Positions 26,973 to 36,374 of a DNA stretch of 64,000 nucleotides are shown piece by piece. Each line of letters begins with the position of its first letter. Within the stretch, counting starts at the first letter, position 1. The translations under genes were made by a program, and so were the position numbers. Under the pieces are notes generated by a model, which saw only the letters and a program-made list of their open reading frames with translations, was not told the origin of the DNA and ran no database searches. The DNA comes from Ktedonospora formicarum (lineage in GTDB: Bacteria; Chloroflexota; Ktedonobacteria; Ktedonobacterales; Ktedonobacteraceae), in NCBI RefSeq assembly GCF_016587355.1, contig NZ_BNJF01000001.1:2368501-2432500 (forward strand). Direction: 5' to 3'.

Positions 26973-28724
26973 TCAGGCCAAAGCGGCTTCTGAAGTTATT
27001 TTAGCCATAACCTTACGCGCATCAGCTTCATCAATTAAGCGCTTGATATCGTCGGCAAGTAGCTCGTCTTGCTCAATCAGGGCCTCCGCAATCGCGATCA
27101 CAGCCTCATAGTGCTCTTGAAAGAGTTGCTTTACCTCGCGAAACTGCTGCTGTAGCACCTCTTCTACGCGTTCAGCCAGGCGTGGTACCGTGATATTAAG
27201 CGTGTTATGATGTGAGACAAAAGTCCCATCCATACCATAGGCTCCAACATAGAGACCTGCCAGCGTCGTTGCCTGCGCGAGATCACCAGCGACGCCGTTA
27301 AGCTTGATATCCAGGAATAACTCTTCAGCAGCGCGCGAAGCCAGATAGACCTTGAGGAGAGCCAACACCTCTTGCTTGCTCCTGGTCTTGACCGTCTCCT
27401 TGTTGCGCCACGCCGCAAAGGCTTCGGCACCTTCCTCGCTGTCGTGGCGGTGCAGAGTAACATATGAGGGAAACTCGCGCTCCATCAAGTAATGGCAGGC
27501 CACGGTATGGCCAGCCTCATGATAGGCTAGGCGACGGCGCTCAATAGGAGTCAGATCACTAAGTTGGCGAATACCGAATTCATGTTTATCCTGAGCGGCG
27601 GCAATATCCTTATATGCTACCATATCGCGTCCATCGAAGTGAGCCATAATCACAGCCTCATTGATGACATGCTTGATGGCAACAGGAGTATACTCAAACA
27701 TGCGCTGGACGAGCGCGGGTAGCGAGATAGCGGGATCATGGCGTACCTTATTCAGGTAATACTCAATAACCTCGCCTCTATATCTGTCGGTAGGCGGTAG
27801 CACACGTATCTGCCGATCAAAGCGCCCCGGACGTAGGAGAGCTGGATCGAGCGCCTGGGGCACATTCGTCGCTCCGATGGTCAACACAGGCTGAGACTGG
27901 GCCTTTCCCTGATAGAGTCCAGGCACACGTAAGAGCTTCTTCAGCCAGCCATTCTCAATGGGCGGCGGGTCCATCTGCATGAGCAGTTCGTTCAGGCCAC
28001 CATTACCACCTCCAAAGAGTCCACCCATTCCGCTATGCGAGCCGCCAGAACCCTCGCCACCTGTACGTGACATGCCAATAGCATCGAACTCATCCATGAA
28101 TACAACGCAAGCCCCAAATTCGCGCGCGTAGCGTCGAGCTTTGCGATACAGATTCTTGACCATGAGCACATCCATGCCCCAGAACATACCTCGGAAGCTA
28201 GCCGCGCTGGCATAGGCGAAGGGCACACCGGCTTCGGTGCTGATGCACTGTGCCAGATAGCTCTTGCCAGTTCCAGGAGGGCCAGAGAGCAATAGGCCAC
28301 GCACAGGATGTCCGCCCATTTCCTGGTATTCTTTGATACCAGTCAGAATGCGCACGATGCGGCGCGCCTCTTCCAACACATCGGGATTTCCCTTATAGTC
28401 TTTAAAACCCAGGCCGGTCTCTCCTGGCATCACCCAGTACAGACGGGGACGCCCCATAAACCAGAACATAGCAACAAACTGGATGAGGACATAAAAGATC
28501 GCGAACACAACCTGAATAATATAGAGGAAAAGTGAGCCCAGGCTAGGAGGCGTGAGCTGTGGCAATACAGAAGTCAGAAAGTACCAACCGAAAATGGCCG
28601 CAAGTAGCAACCATAGCCAGCGATACTTCACAAAACGTCCAAACTGAGTAAGCCCCACATCAATTGACCGATCCAGGTCACGCTCCTGTTCCTGTTTTAG
28701 CTGCTGACGCTGTTTCGTAACCAC
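26973..28724 (-). CDS. FtsH-like membrane AAA+ zinc metalloprotease
   Basis: 583 residues. Two hydrophobic segments (about 35-55 and 64-90) precede the AAA domain. Walker A is GPPGTGKS (148-155), the pore loop is MFWG (180-183), Walker B is VVFMDEFDA (207-215) and the Arg-finger motif is RPGRFDR (298-304). A Gly/Ser-rich insert (221-243) follows Walker B. The M41 peptidase has HEAGH (402-406) with a third zinc ligand Asp481 (AGDLAQAT). Unlike classical FtsH, it is about 50-60 residues shorter and the N-terminus has two close helices with no clear large periplasmic domain. It is expected to extract and degrade membrane proteins. The next gene upstream is 14 bases away. Confidence 0.93.
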   Translation of the reverse strand: MVTKQRQQLKQEQERDLDRSIDVGLTQFGRFVKYRWLWLLLAAIFGWYFLTSVLPQLTPPSLGSLFLYIIQVVFAIFYVLIQFVAMFWFMGRPRLYWVMPGETGLGFKDYKGNPDVLEEARRIVRILTGIKEYQEMGGHPVRGLLLSGPPGTGKSYLAQCISTEAGVPFAYASAASFRGMFWGMDVLMVKNLYRKARRYAREFGACVVFMDEFDAIGMSRTGGEGSGGSHSGMGGLFGGGNGGLNELLMQMDPPPIENGWLKKLLRVPGLYQGKAQSQPVLTIGATNVPQALDPALLRPGRFDRQIRVLPPTDRYRGEVIEYYLNKVRHDPAISLPALVQRMFEYTPVAIKHVINEAVIMAHFDGRDMVAYKDIAAAQDKHEFGIRQLSDLTPIERRRLAYHEAGHTVACHYLMEREFPSYVTLHRHDSEEGAEAFAAWRNKETVKTRSKQEVLALLKVYLASRAAEELFLDIKLNGVAGDLAQATTLAGLYVGAYGMDGTFVSHHNTLNITVPRLAERVEEVLQQQFREVKQLFQEHYEAVIAIAEALIEQDELLADDIKRLIDEADARKVMAKITSEAALA

Positions 28725-28738
28725 AATCCACCTCCCTG

Positions 28739-29380
28739 CTAGCCAAGCGCACGCATAAAGAGATAATCCGCGCGTAATAAGTGTTCACCACTCTCATCGG
28801 GAGCCGTGGCAAAATAGAAATAGGCCACAGCACTATTCTTACCGCCGGGCCCACGCGTCGTAATATCCACCGAAACAAAGTAGTCGACAGTTGTATCAGC
28901 CTGCGCCTGAGTGCTCAGAACCTTAATCTCGCCCCACCGGCGTGAATCAGTCTCGCTTAAGCTCTCGATGTACTGTGCCAGCGTACTGGTATCGGGAGGT
29001 GTAGAGAATGTAGCACTGGCGAGTTGTAAAGCGGTTGGATCGCCTTTGCGCAGGGCGTAGAGCCAGCCTTTGATCTTATCTCCCACGTCATGCCCACGAA
29101 CCGGATCGGTTTGCAGGCGAAAGGAATCGCTCCCAATATTCAGGGGCCACGTCTGAGTTGTTAACCTGAATGTCACGACGAAACTTATGAGCAAAAGGAG
29201 CAGGCTCAGGCCTACAATTCGCCGATGCTGACCAAGATAACGTAAGCTATAATAGCACAGTTTTAAAGGGGGACGCAGGCAAGCCTTCACCAGGAATCCA
29301 GGTGTAACCTGTACAGGCTTCTCCTGGGGTTTGCCATCATCAACATAGGATTGTTGCTTTGGGGGAGGATTCCCTAGCAT
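28739..29380 (-). CDS. Single-pass membrane protein coupled to the FtsH-like protease
   Basis: 213 residues from the ATG at 29380, which follows GGAGG by 7 bases; upstream in-frame codons are excluded on that basis. A Pro/Gln-rich cytoplasmic N-terminus, one membrane helix (about 56-75, GLSLLLLLISFVVTFRL) and an extracellular domain of about 130 residues (strands and helices resembling the NTF2-like fold of conjugation-associated proteins, uncertain). The stop is 14 bases before the start of the protease gene, so the two are co-transcribed. It could be a substrate, adaptor or regulator of the protease. Confidence 0.7.
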   Translation of the reverse strand: MLGNPPPKQQSYVDDGKPQEKPVQVTPGFLVKACLRPPLKLCYYSLRYLGQHRRIVGLSLLLLLISFVVTFRLTTQTWPLNIGSDSFRLQTDPVRGHDVGDKIKGWLYALRKGDPTALQLASATFSTPPDTSTLAQYIESLSETDSRRWGEIKVLSTQAQADTTVDYFVSVDITTRGPGGKNSAVAYFYFATAPDESGEHLLRADYLFMRALG

Positions 29381-29520
29381 ATCACGACCTCCAATCATCC
29401 ACCACCTTGACTCCACAACGCCATATGCGCTGGCAAGAGAGCCGTATCTTCTCTTAATATCACACCATACACCACATCACGCCATTTGGCAAGACAAGAG
29501 ACATATTTGCATATCTGACA

Positions 29521-29562
29521 AGCGCTCCCCGCTTCGCACGAATGCACACGGCGGGGAGCGCT
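29521..29562. repeat. GC-rich inverted repeat upstream of the GNAT-FemAB operon
   Basis: AGCGCTCCCCGC and GCGGGGAGCGCT (12 bp each) flank an 18-base loop. It lies in the divergent region between the membrane protein gene (minus) and the GNAT gene (plus), 94 bases before the GNAT start. Being upstream of both genes it is not an ordinary terminator; a leader or operator is possible. Confidence 0.6.
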
Positions 29563-29655
29563 ACAAAAGAACTATATATGCGCCTGTTCAATTGCCTCGA
29601 TTTCAGCCACTATGCTATACTGCCCTCGAAGCAGTATGTTTTGGAGGATGTCTAC

Positions 29656-30228
29656 ATGGCTGACGATCTTACCCAGATGCAGAACCCTTTCGTTATTGGC
29701 GAACGCCTCTACCTTCGGCCTCTAGAGCCATCTCAGGATAACCATCTCTATTCAACCTGGCTCAACGATGCCGATGTGCGTCGCTGGTTTTCCGTCTATC
29801 CAACCAGTGACACGCGAGCCAAAGAGCGCATCGAGAATCTCTATAAGAGCTTCGGGCATATCATCTTCGGTATAGCGCTTAAGAGCGATAACAACCTGAT
29901 TGGACTGGTTGGGCTGAAAGATATTAATACGCTCAATCAATCAGCAGAGTTCTACATCATTCTAGATCGCTCTGCCTGGGGCCAAGGCTACGGTACCGAA
30001 GCCACTACGTTGATGCTGCGCTATGGCTTTCTCGAACTTAATTTGAACCGTATCCAGACGCAGGATATGGAAGAGAATGTCGGTGGATGGCGCGCGGACG
30101 AAAAGGCTGGCTTTAAACATGAGGGAACGATGCGTCAGGTCATCCTCCGTTTCGGCACCTACCATGATGTGCGCGTCTACAGCCTGCTCAGAAACGAATT
30201 TTTAGAGAAGCTAACGCGAGAAGAATAG
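29656..30228 (+). CDS. GNAT acetyltransferase (RimJ/RimL-like)
   Basis: 190 residues from the ATG at 29656, which has GGAGG 8 bases upstream; the longer frame begins without a site. The acetyl-CoA binding core GQGYGTEATTLMLRYGF (about 115-131) and the N-terminal LYLRPLEPSQDNHLYSTWL pattern match the Acetyltransf_3 group, which acetylates amino groups of proteins or small molecules. The FemAB gene follows after 8 bases, so it may modify a cell-wall precursor or its tRNA-linked amino acid, but this is inference. Confidence 0.88.
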   Translation: MADDLTQMQNPFVIGERLYLRPLEPSQDNHLYSTWLNDADVRRWFSVYPTSDTRAKERIENLYKSFGHIIFGIALKSDNNLIGLVGLKDINTLNQSAEFYIILDRSAWGQGYGTEATTLMLRYGFLELNLNRIQTQDMEENVGGWRADEKAGFKHEGTMRQVILRFGTYHDVRVYSLLRNEFLEKLTREE

Positions 30229-30236
30229 GAAAGTCT

Positions 30237-31475
30237 ATGTCTCTTACCATCCAGGAAATCACAGACCGGGACCAATGGAATGATTTTCTCACCCGACAAC
30301 CTCGCGGGCACCTGTTGCAATCGTATGAGTGGGGTGAACTCAACAAGTATCTTGGAGGCCGTATTTATCGCCTGGGTGCCCTGGAGAACGGACGCTTGAT
30401 AGGAGTCATGCTACTCCTGGTCAATCCCGTCCCCCTGCCCACGCGTATTCCCGGTCTCAAGCTAAGTTGGCTCTATAGCTCACGTGGTCCCACGGTGGAG
30501 AGCCCCGATTCACCCGCGCTCCCTGCGCTTATTGAGCAGGCGCATAAGATCGCGAAGAAAGAACGCGCCGTCGTGCTCCGTCTCGAACCCAATATCGCCG
30601 ATGACGACCCCAACGAGCATGTCTGGCTTGCCGCTTATAACAACCTCGGATTCCGCACCAATCCCATCGCAGTCCACGGTCGCCGAAGTTGGGTTCTTGA
30701 TATACGCCCCAATCATGAAGAACTGCTCGCGCAATTTAAGATGACCTGGCGACAGAACGTGCGTTCCGCCAAACGCAAGGGTGTGATCATTCGCGAAATC
30801 ACCAGCGACGACGAGGCCGATTTTGACGCCTATTATGAACTCCTTAAGGTGACCAGCGAGCGTGACGCCTTCTTTATCCATAACAAAGATTATCATCGGG
30901 AGATCCTGCGTCACTTCGCCAGCAAGGGTGATGCAGTTCTTTATATTGCCGAGCATGAGGGAACCCCTATCGCCGCGAAGATGCTGATCCGCTTTGGTGA
31001 TTGGTGCTGGGATATGTTTGGCGCAACCTCTAACGAGAAACGCAACCTCAAACCAGCCTATCTGTTGCAATATACCTGCTTCCAGTGGGCACAGTCGCGT
31101 GGCTGCAGTTATTTTGACTTCCGCACCATTCCAGAAATTCTCCAACCAGGAGAAGAGATGTGGGGCGTTTATGAGTATAAGAAGGGATTTGGGGGCTTCT
31201 CGCGCCTGAACATGCCCACGCAGGACTATGTCTATCGCCCAGTCATCTATACGCTCTGGCGCAAGCTTGTAGAGTATCGCCGCGCCAAGCGCCATCAGGC
31301 CCGCCAGAAGATTGAGCTTGAGCGCGCCGCCAGAGGCCAGAGCCAGCGGAAGGATGATGCGCCAGGAGAGATACCAGCCACGCCTAAAGAATCATCATCT
31401 CCGGCAAAAGTACAGACAAACGCAAAAGGTCAGCAGGACGCCGACCAGATCACGACCTCTTCGCCATCGTCGTAG
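30237..31475 (+). CDS. FemAB/FemX-family peptidoglycan bridge aminoacyltransferase
   Basis: 412 residues. Two GNAT-like lobes typical of the Fem family: N-terminal HLLQSYEWGELNKYLGG, then TWRQNVRSAKRKGVIIRE at the first-lobe end, and second-lobe GDWCWDMFGATSNEKRNL and FDFRTIPE...GVYEYKKGFGG. Fem enzymes add amino acids from aminoacyl-tRNA to the lipid II stem peptide at the inner membrane face. The coiled helical arm of tRNA-binding FemA is not obvious, as in FemX. A charged low-complexity tail (about 350-412) follows. It sits 8 bases after the GNAT gene, and a second copy lies downstream. Confidence 0.93.
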   Translation: MSLTIQEITDRDQWNDFLTRQPRGHLLQSYEWGELNKYLGGRIYRLGALENGRLIGVMLLLVNPVPLPTRIPGLKLSWLYSSRGPTVESPDSPALPALIEQAHKIAKKERAVVLRLEPNIADDDPNEHVWLAAYNNLGFRTNPIAVHGRRSWVLDIRPNHEELLAQFKMTWRQNVRSAKRKGVIIREITSDDEADFDAYYELLKVTSERDAFFIHNKDYHREILRHFASKGDAVLYIAEHEGTPIAAKMLIRFGDWCWDMFGATSNEKRNLKPAYLLQYTCFQWAQSRGCSYFDFRTIPEILQPGEEMWGVYEYKKGFGGFSRLNMPTQDYVYRPVIYTLWRKLVEYRRAKRHQARQKIELERAARGQSQRKDDAPGEIPATPKESSSPAKVQTNAKGQQDADQITTSSPSS

Positions 31476-31656
31476 TAAGTCTTCAGAAGATATCTCACAA
31501 CCTGCGGCGGCTCGCAGAGGCTCATGCCACGATTAGCCAGGGTGATAAAGTGTTGTGTAATTTTCACCAGCACTTTATCATCCCCTGAGAAGCGCTTTAG
31601 CGCGAAGCATTACTGGCCCAAAGAGTTACGCAGAGTGACAATTAAAGGATTTATTC

Positions 31657-32754
31657 ATGGAAGCCCGCATTATTACTGATCGCCAGCAGTGGAATGACTT
31701 CATCGCGTCATCCCCTTGCTGCAACATCACTCAATCCTATGAATGGGGCGAACTGCCTCTGCTCGGAGTGCAAGAAATCTTGCGCATCGGCGTGCTTGAT
31801 GACGCGGGCAAGCTGTGCGCAGGGATGCTTGTCACCGTTTCGCGCGCGCCTGCTATCAGGCAAACCTATCTCTATTCTCCACGTGGCCCCGTCGTAGATG
31901 ACCCACACTCACCTGCCCTGGTCATTCTGCTCAACTTCGTCAAAGCGGAGGCGCGCAAACGTGGCGCGTTTATGCTGAAGGTAGAGCCGAGTGTCGCCGA
32001 TGATAATCGTGAATGGCACAGTGCTATGCAGCGCTACGGCTTCCGTACCAATCCTCACCACATGCACATCCGCCATGAATGGGTACTCGACATCAGCCAG
32101 GATGAGAAGAGCATTCTCGCGCAAATGAAAGAGAAGTGGCGCTATAATATCCGCCTGGCTGGACGCAAGGGTATCACCATCCGTCGCGGCGAAACAAAAG
32201 AAGATCTGGAGAAGTTCTACAAGATCTATGAGACTACCAGTGAGCGTGATACCTTCCATATCAACGACAAAAACTTCTATCAACGCTTCCTTGAGCTCTA
32301 CAAAGATGGCGACCATGTAGCTCTCTTCCTGGCTGAATATGAGGGCAAACCTATCGCGGGCACCATCATTGCCTGGATAGGCGAGTGGAGCTGGTATATG
32401 TACGGGGCTTCCTCTAACGAGCAGCGCAACCTCATGCCCAACCACCTGCTACAATGGACGAGCATGCAATGGGCCAAATCGAAGGGCTGTAAGTACTATA
32501 ACTTCCGGGGCATTCCTGATCTACTCGAAGAGGGTCAGGAGCTCTGGGGAGTCTACCAGTTTAAGCGGGGCTTCGGTGGTTATCCTCTCCGCTTCTTCCC
32601 AACTCAGGATATGGTCTACAACCCCCTCGTCTATCAGGCATACCGTACTCTGCTCGACTTTAAGCACTGGCGAGACGAGCGCCAGTTCAAGAAAGCCACT
32701 GAGGCGGCTCGCGAGCAGAAGCAAGCCAGCGAGAAAACACCCGTCAAGGCATAA
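31657..32754 (+). CDS. Second FemAB/FemX-family aminoacyltransferase
   Basis: 365 residues, a paralogue of the preceding gene with the same motif order: NITQSYEWGELPLLG, KWRYNIRLAGRKGITIRRG, WSWYMYGASSNEQRNLMPN and YNFRGIPD...GVYQFKRGFGG. The two copies probably add successive residues of an interpeptide bridge or act on different positions. The 180-base gap before it contains a weak hairpin (about 31542-31581), so it may have its own promoter. A strong terminator follows. Confidence 0.93.
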   Translation: MEARIITDRQQWNDFIASSPCCNITQSYEWGELPLLGVQEILRIGVLDDAGKLCAGMLVTVSRAPAIRQTYLYSPRGPVVDDPHSPALVILLNFVKAEARKRGAFMLKVEPSVADDNREWHSAMQRYGFRTNPHHMHIRHEWVLDISQDEKSILAQMKEKWRYNIRLAGRKGITIRRGETKEDLEKFYKIYETTSERDTFHINDKNFYQRFLELYKDGDHVALFLAEYEGKPIAGTIIAWIGEWSWYMYGASSNEQRNLMPNHLLQWTSMQWAKSKGCKYYNFRGIPDLLEEGQELWGVYQFKRGFGGYPLRFFPTQDMVYNPLVYQAYRTLLDFKHWRDERQFKKATEAAREQKQASEKTPVKA

Positions 32755-32755
32755 T

Positions 32756-32800
32756 AAAGATAGTCAGGCTGCTTGCTTCATGAGCAGCCTGACTATCTTT
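32756..32800. terminator. Terminator after the FemAB pair
   Basis: A perfect 18-bp stem (AAAGATAGTCAGGCTGCT and complement) with a 9-base loop, located between convergent stops. Confidence 0.8.
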
Positions 32801-32814
32801 ACAGAAATTTGGGC

Positions 32815-33665
32815 CTACTCCCCAGCTTGCTCAAGCGAGCGCCAGAACTCCAGCAGCAGGCGGTTGAACTCTCCAGGCTGTTCCATGCTCACCATGTGCG
32901 CGCCGCCCGCAAGTGTCAATGCTTGAGCATTCGGCATGGCTCCCGCTAGCAGCGAAACAATATTAAAGCGCTCAGGCCAGTCCAACTCGCCAAAAATCGC
33001 TAGTGTTGGCGCGACAATCTCGCTCAGGCGCTCACTGGCGGGAGGATCAAGCTTCACCAACTCAGCTTCCTCTGGTTCCTCTATCTTAAACGCCTGGAAC
33101 TGCATCTCATACACCTGTTGACGTACGGTCGCATTTACATCCTGCGCTACGCGTAAGGGGCCATCAACCCACATGCGCAGATTGAGTTCCGTCGCTCCTT
33201 CAATGTCTCCCTTCTCCAACAACGCGCCTTCCTCCTCGCCAAAGCGCACTACTTCAGCAGACGGCTGAAGACCACTCACGCTGGGATTCACAAGCGTGAG
33301 CGAGGCAACCAGATCGGGGTAACTAAGAGCAAAATCAAGCGCGACTAGCCCCCAAAAGAGGCTGCGACAATATGCGCTCTAGGGATATTCAAATAGCTCA
33401 GAAGCAAGGCAGGGTCCTCAAAGTTCGCGAAGCGCGCCGAAGGAAAGGTCGACTTGCCAAAGCCGCGTAAATCATAGCGCACCAGGCGATAACGCGACCC
33501 TAATGCTGCGAACTGGTCATCCCACATGCGACGATCCGCGATCCCCGCGTGGAGAAACAGCACTGGCAATTCGCTCTCTGGTTCATCTGGTCCCGCGACT
33601 TCATAATACAGCGGCGCGTCCTGCGCCTGGAGAAGACCTGCCTCTCGTATTGACAATTCTTGCAC
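32815..33665 (-). pseudogene. Alpha/beta hydrolase interrupted by a one-base frameshift
   Basis: The first part (33665-33345, GTG start with AGGAG 6 bases upstream) encodes the N-terminal half of an alpha/beta hydrolase: PVLFLHAGIADRRMWDDQ, RYDLRGFGKS and the nucleophile elbow VAASFGG, then stops. The second part (33291-32815) encodes the rest, with the acid IFGELDWPERF and the histidine GGAHMV. Adding one G in the G5 run (C run at 33349-33353) joins them as FGGLVALDFALSYPDLVA in a continuous 283-codon frame. Triad Ser, Asp and His are otherwise present. It is either a sequencing indel or a recently broken gene. The substrate is unknown. Confidence 0.85.
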
Positions 33666-34186
33666 GTTAAGCTCCTATTAGTAGAAATGAGAGATATTAC
33701 AAACAAACCAAAGGTCCCCAAAAGATACTTCATAAATTGTGGAGGATTGTCGAGTCGGAGGTAAACCAGGATGCGGAACTCGCTCAGGCATACAGCGCTA
33801 AGCGTAAGGGAGAAAACCAATATCAAAGGAGAAGGCACACAGCCTGGTTCCAGCGGACATATCCATATGTTGTATATACTTTCCCATCTTTGTGCCCTCC
33901 TTTCTCATAAAAAACAGCGCATTCGCATGCACACCAGATAATCAGCATATCACAGAGAGCCTGAATCAGACAAGTAAGTGCAATTATCGAAGTTGCCGTG
34001 ATAACTTCGATGCGCATCTATGCTTTCTTCTTGAGAGGAGTGAGGTCAGCACAGGCTCATTGCTCAATCCTTATCCCCTACCGAATGAAAAATCGCAGCG
34101 CCTGCGTACGTATATTACCCGTTGAAAATGGGGTGTTAGGATTGGCACAGAACTGCACCAATCCTAACACCCCATTTCAGTTTTTT
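33666..34186. other. Intergenic region with terminator and small inverted repeat
   Basis: About 520 bases upstream of the hydrolase gene. It contains an inverted repeat ATCGAAGTT...AACTTCGAT at 33986-34011 and the prs terminator at 34126-34177. Several reading frames of 60-100 codons here lack ribosome binding sites and family motifs and are not called. Confidence 0.5.
34126..34177. terminator. Bidirectional terminator after prs
   Basis: A perfect 20-bp stem (AAATGGGGTGTTAGGATTGG and complement) with a 12-base loop. On the plus strand TTTTTT follows after CAG; on the minus strand TTTT follows directly. It lies 9 bases beyond the prs stop. Confidence 0.85.
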
Positions 34187-35131
34187 CTAGAGGTCAGCGA
34201 ACAGGCTGCTCACAGATTCGCCATTATGGATACGGCGGATAGTCTCAGAGACGAGAGGAGCGATAGAGAGAACCGTCATATTGGGTAAGCGTTTCTCTTC
34301 GGGAATAGGAACGGTATTCGTCGCCACAATTTCATCGATATCGGTCTGCTGGCTCAGACGTTCGATGGCCTTGCCACTAAAGATCCCATGTGTGCAAGCA
34401 ACCGAGATCCGGCGTACGTTACGCTCCCGCAAGCGCTCAAGGATTTCGATAATTGTGCCGCCATTCGCGATCTCATCGTCAATGACGATCACGTCCTTGT
34501 TCTCAACATCACCGACAATAGTATCGATAATGACATGATTATCATCGAGACGGCGCTTGCTACCGGCCGCGACAGGCAATTTAAGCAGGCGCGCGAAGTG
34601 AGAAGCTGACTTGGCGTTCCCCAGGTCAGGCGATACGACAATAGAATTACTCAGGTCGCGATTACGGAAATGCTGCGCCAGCACATTCAACGCATTCAGG
34701 TGGTCCGTCGGCACACTAAAGAAACCATGTACCTGCGCGGCATGTAATGTCATAACCAGCACCCGATTCGCACCCGCAGTCGCTAGCAAGTCGGCAACCA
34801 GACGCCCAGCGATAGAGATACGAGAGGTATCCTTCTTATCCGAGCGAGCGTATGCATAGTAAGGAATGACTGCGGTTGTACGCGCAGCTGATGAGCCCCT
34901 CGCGGCATCAAGCATCAGCAAGAGTTCCATCAGGTTATCCTGCACCGGAGGAACAAGAGGCTGGATGAGAAAGACATCGCTCTCACGACAATTCGCATTC
35001 AGCTGCACATGTAAACAGTCATTGCCAAAACGCCGGATAGTTGTTGGGGATAGGGGCACCTCTAAATAGTGGCATATTTCGCGCGCTAGCTCAACATGAG
35101 CGCTCCCGCTGAAAATAGTGATTTCACGCAT
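34187..35131 (-). CDS. prs: Ribose-phosphate pyrophosphokinase, divergent
   Basis: 314 residues, full length for PRPP synthetase, which makes PRPP from ribose 5-phosphate and ATP for nucleotide, His and Trp synthesis. The PYYAYARSDKKD and MTLHAAQVHGFF segments and SPDLGNAKSA are recognisable. The PRPP loop is VIVIDDEIANGGT (214-226) rather than VDDMIDTGGT, and the N-terminal FSDGE is FGNDC, so several usual binding residues are changed. It could be the housekeeping enzyme of a divergent lineage or a paralogue. No other prs is in the window. Confidence 0.9.
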   Translation of the reverse strand: MREITIFSGSAHVELAREICHYLEVPLSPTTIRRFGNDCLHVQLNANCRESDVFLIQPLVPPVQDNLMELLLMLDAARGSSAARTTAVIPYYAYARSDKKDTSRISIAGRLVADLLATAGANRVLVMTLHAAQVHGFFSVPTDHLNALNVLAQHFRNRDLSNSIVVSPDLGNAKSASHFARLLKLPVAAGSKRRLDDNHVIIDTIVGDVENKDVIVIDDEIANGGTIIEILERLRERNVRRISVACTHGIFSGKAIERLSQQTDIDEIVATNTVPIPEEKRLPNMTVLSIAPLVSETIRRIHNGESVSSLFADL

Positions 35132-35367
35132 GGTTATAACTCTTTAGTCCCTCTTGCTTCTATAGATACTTCGTCATGCTCCAGGAATCTTTACAACGCT
35201 TGAGCACCGAGAGATTGCTGAAAACAAACGAAGCATATGTCATGGCAGTGGTTCAGCTAGGATTATACCAAAAACTCTTATCAGCCCGCCAACTCATTTA
35301 GCTAGTCTTAGCCCGCTATAATGGATTAGGCATATGAATCAGACAGCGAAGGAGGCAGCAATATATC

Positions 35368-36252
35368 ATGGCTTCACCCTCTGCAAGTCGTATTAAAGTC
35401 ATCCTGGATACCGACATTGGAAACAATATTGATGATGCTGTCTGCCTGGCCTACTTGCTTGCCCAGTCTCAATGTGACCTGTTAGGAATTACCACTGTGA
35501 CAGGGGAGCCATATCAGCGCGCAATGATCGCGAGTAGCCTCTGTACAATCGCGGCGCAGGATATTCCTATCTATCCTGGCGTTGATCGACCCTTACTAAC
35601 CCCTATACGCCAGCCACAAGCCACTCAAGCGGTCGCGCTCACCAATTGGAAACATGATACCGATTTCCCACGCGGCCAAGCCATCGCATTTCTCAATCAT
35701 ACTATTCGAGCTTATCCTGGCGAGATCTTCTTGCTCGGCATTGGTCCCCTCACAAACATCGCGCTTCTCTTTGCCAGTCAACCTGATATTCCTCAATTGC
35801 TGAAAGGCCTCATCTTGATGAGCGGGCAATTTGAGCCACCAGGACGGGAGTGGAATGTACTCAACGACCCATATGCCGCCGCTATTGTCTATCGCGCCAA
35901 TGTTCCTATTCATCGGTCGATTGGGTTAGAGATCACTGAGCAACTGCGTATGCCCGCCGCCGAGTTTCGCGCGCGCTGTACAGCACCTTTACTGAGGCCT
36001 GTACGCGACTTCGCCGAGGTATGGTTTCAGCATCAAGAAAGTATCATCTTTCATGATCCGTTGGCCGCGACTACGATCTTTGATGAGCATCTCTGCGATT
36101 TTACACCTGGTACTGTACATGTGGAATTAAGAGATGATATTACGTTAGGCAAAACGGAGCTAGACCGCAGAACGCAGCAACCACGCCATCAGGTGGCATC
36201 TAACGTCAATGTACACCTTTTCTTTGAGCGCTTCTTCAGCGTCTTTTCATAA
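35368..36252 (+). CDS. Nucleoside hydrolase (IunH/RihB family)
   Basis: 294 residues. Calcium-binding aspartates in ILDTDIGNNIDDA (Asp14, Asp16, Asp22, Asp23) and GIGPLTNIALLF, NVLNDPYAAAIVY (the later metal-site Asp) and FHDPLA are all in family order. It hydrolyses the N-glycosidic bond of nucleosides for base salvage in the cytosol. The ATG follows GGAGG by 12 bases. It stands alone between prs and ispH; the proximity to prs is compatible with nucleotide salvage. Confidence 0.93.
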   Translation: MASPSASRIKVILDTDIGNNIDDAVCLAYLLAQSQCDLLGITTVTGEPYQRAMIASSLCTIAAQDIPIYPGVDRPLLTPIRQPQATQAVALTNWKHDTDFPRGQAIAFLNHTIRAYPGEIFLLGIGPLTNIALLFASQPDIPQLLKGLILMSGQFEPPGREWNVLNDPYAAAIVYRANVPIHRSIGLEITEQLRMPAAEFRARCTAPLLRPVRDFAEVWFQHQESIIFHDPLAATTIFDEHLCDFTPGTVHVELRDDITLGKTELDRRTQQPRHQVASNVNVHLFFERFFSVFS

Positions 36253-36374
36253 GTGTAGCATAGTTTCTCAGCGCAGTGGGCTTTGGAGATCTTCGATGCT
36301 AGTGTATGAGAATGGCTGATATAGAATACCGACATCCTCACACACCAGAACTCTTAAGGAGAAAATTTGCGAGG

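Noticed and set aside
33500..34288. Several frames of 60-112 codons on both strands
   Set aside because: They lack start signals and overlap the hydrolase start, an inverted repeat and the prs terminator.
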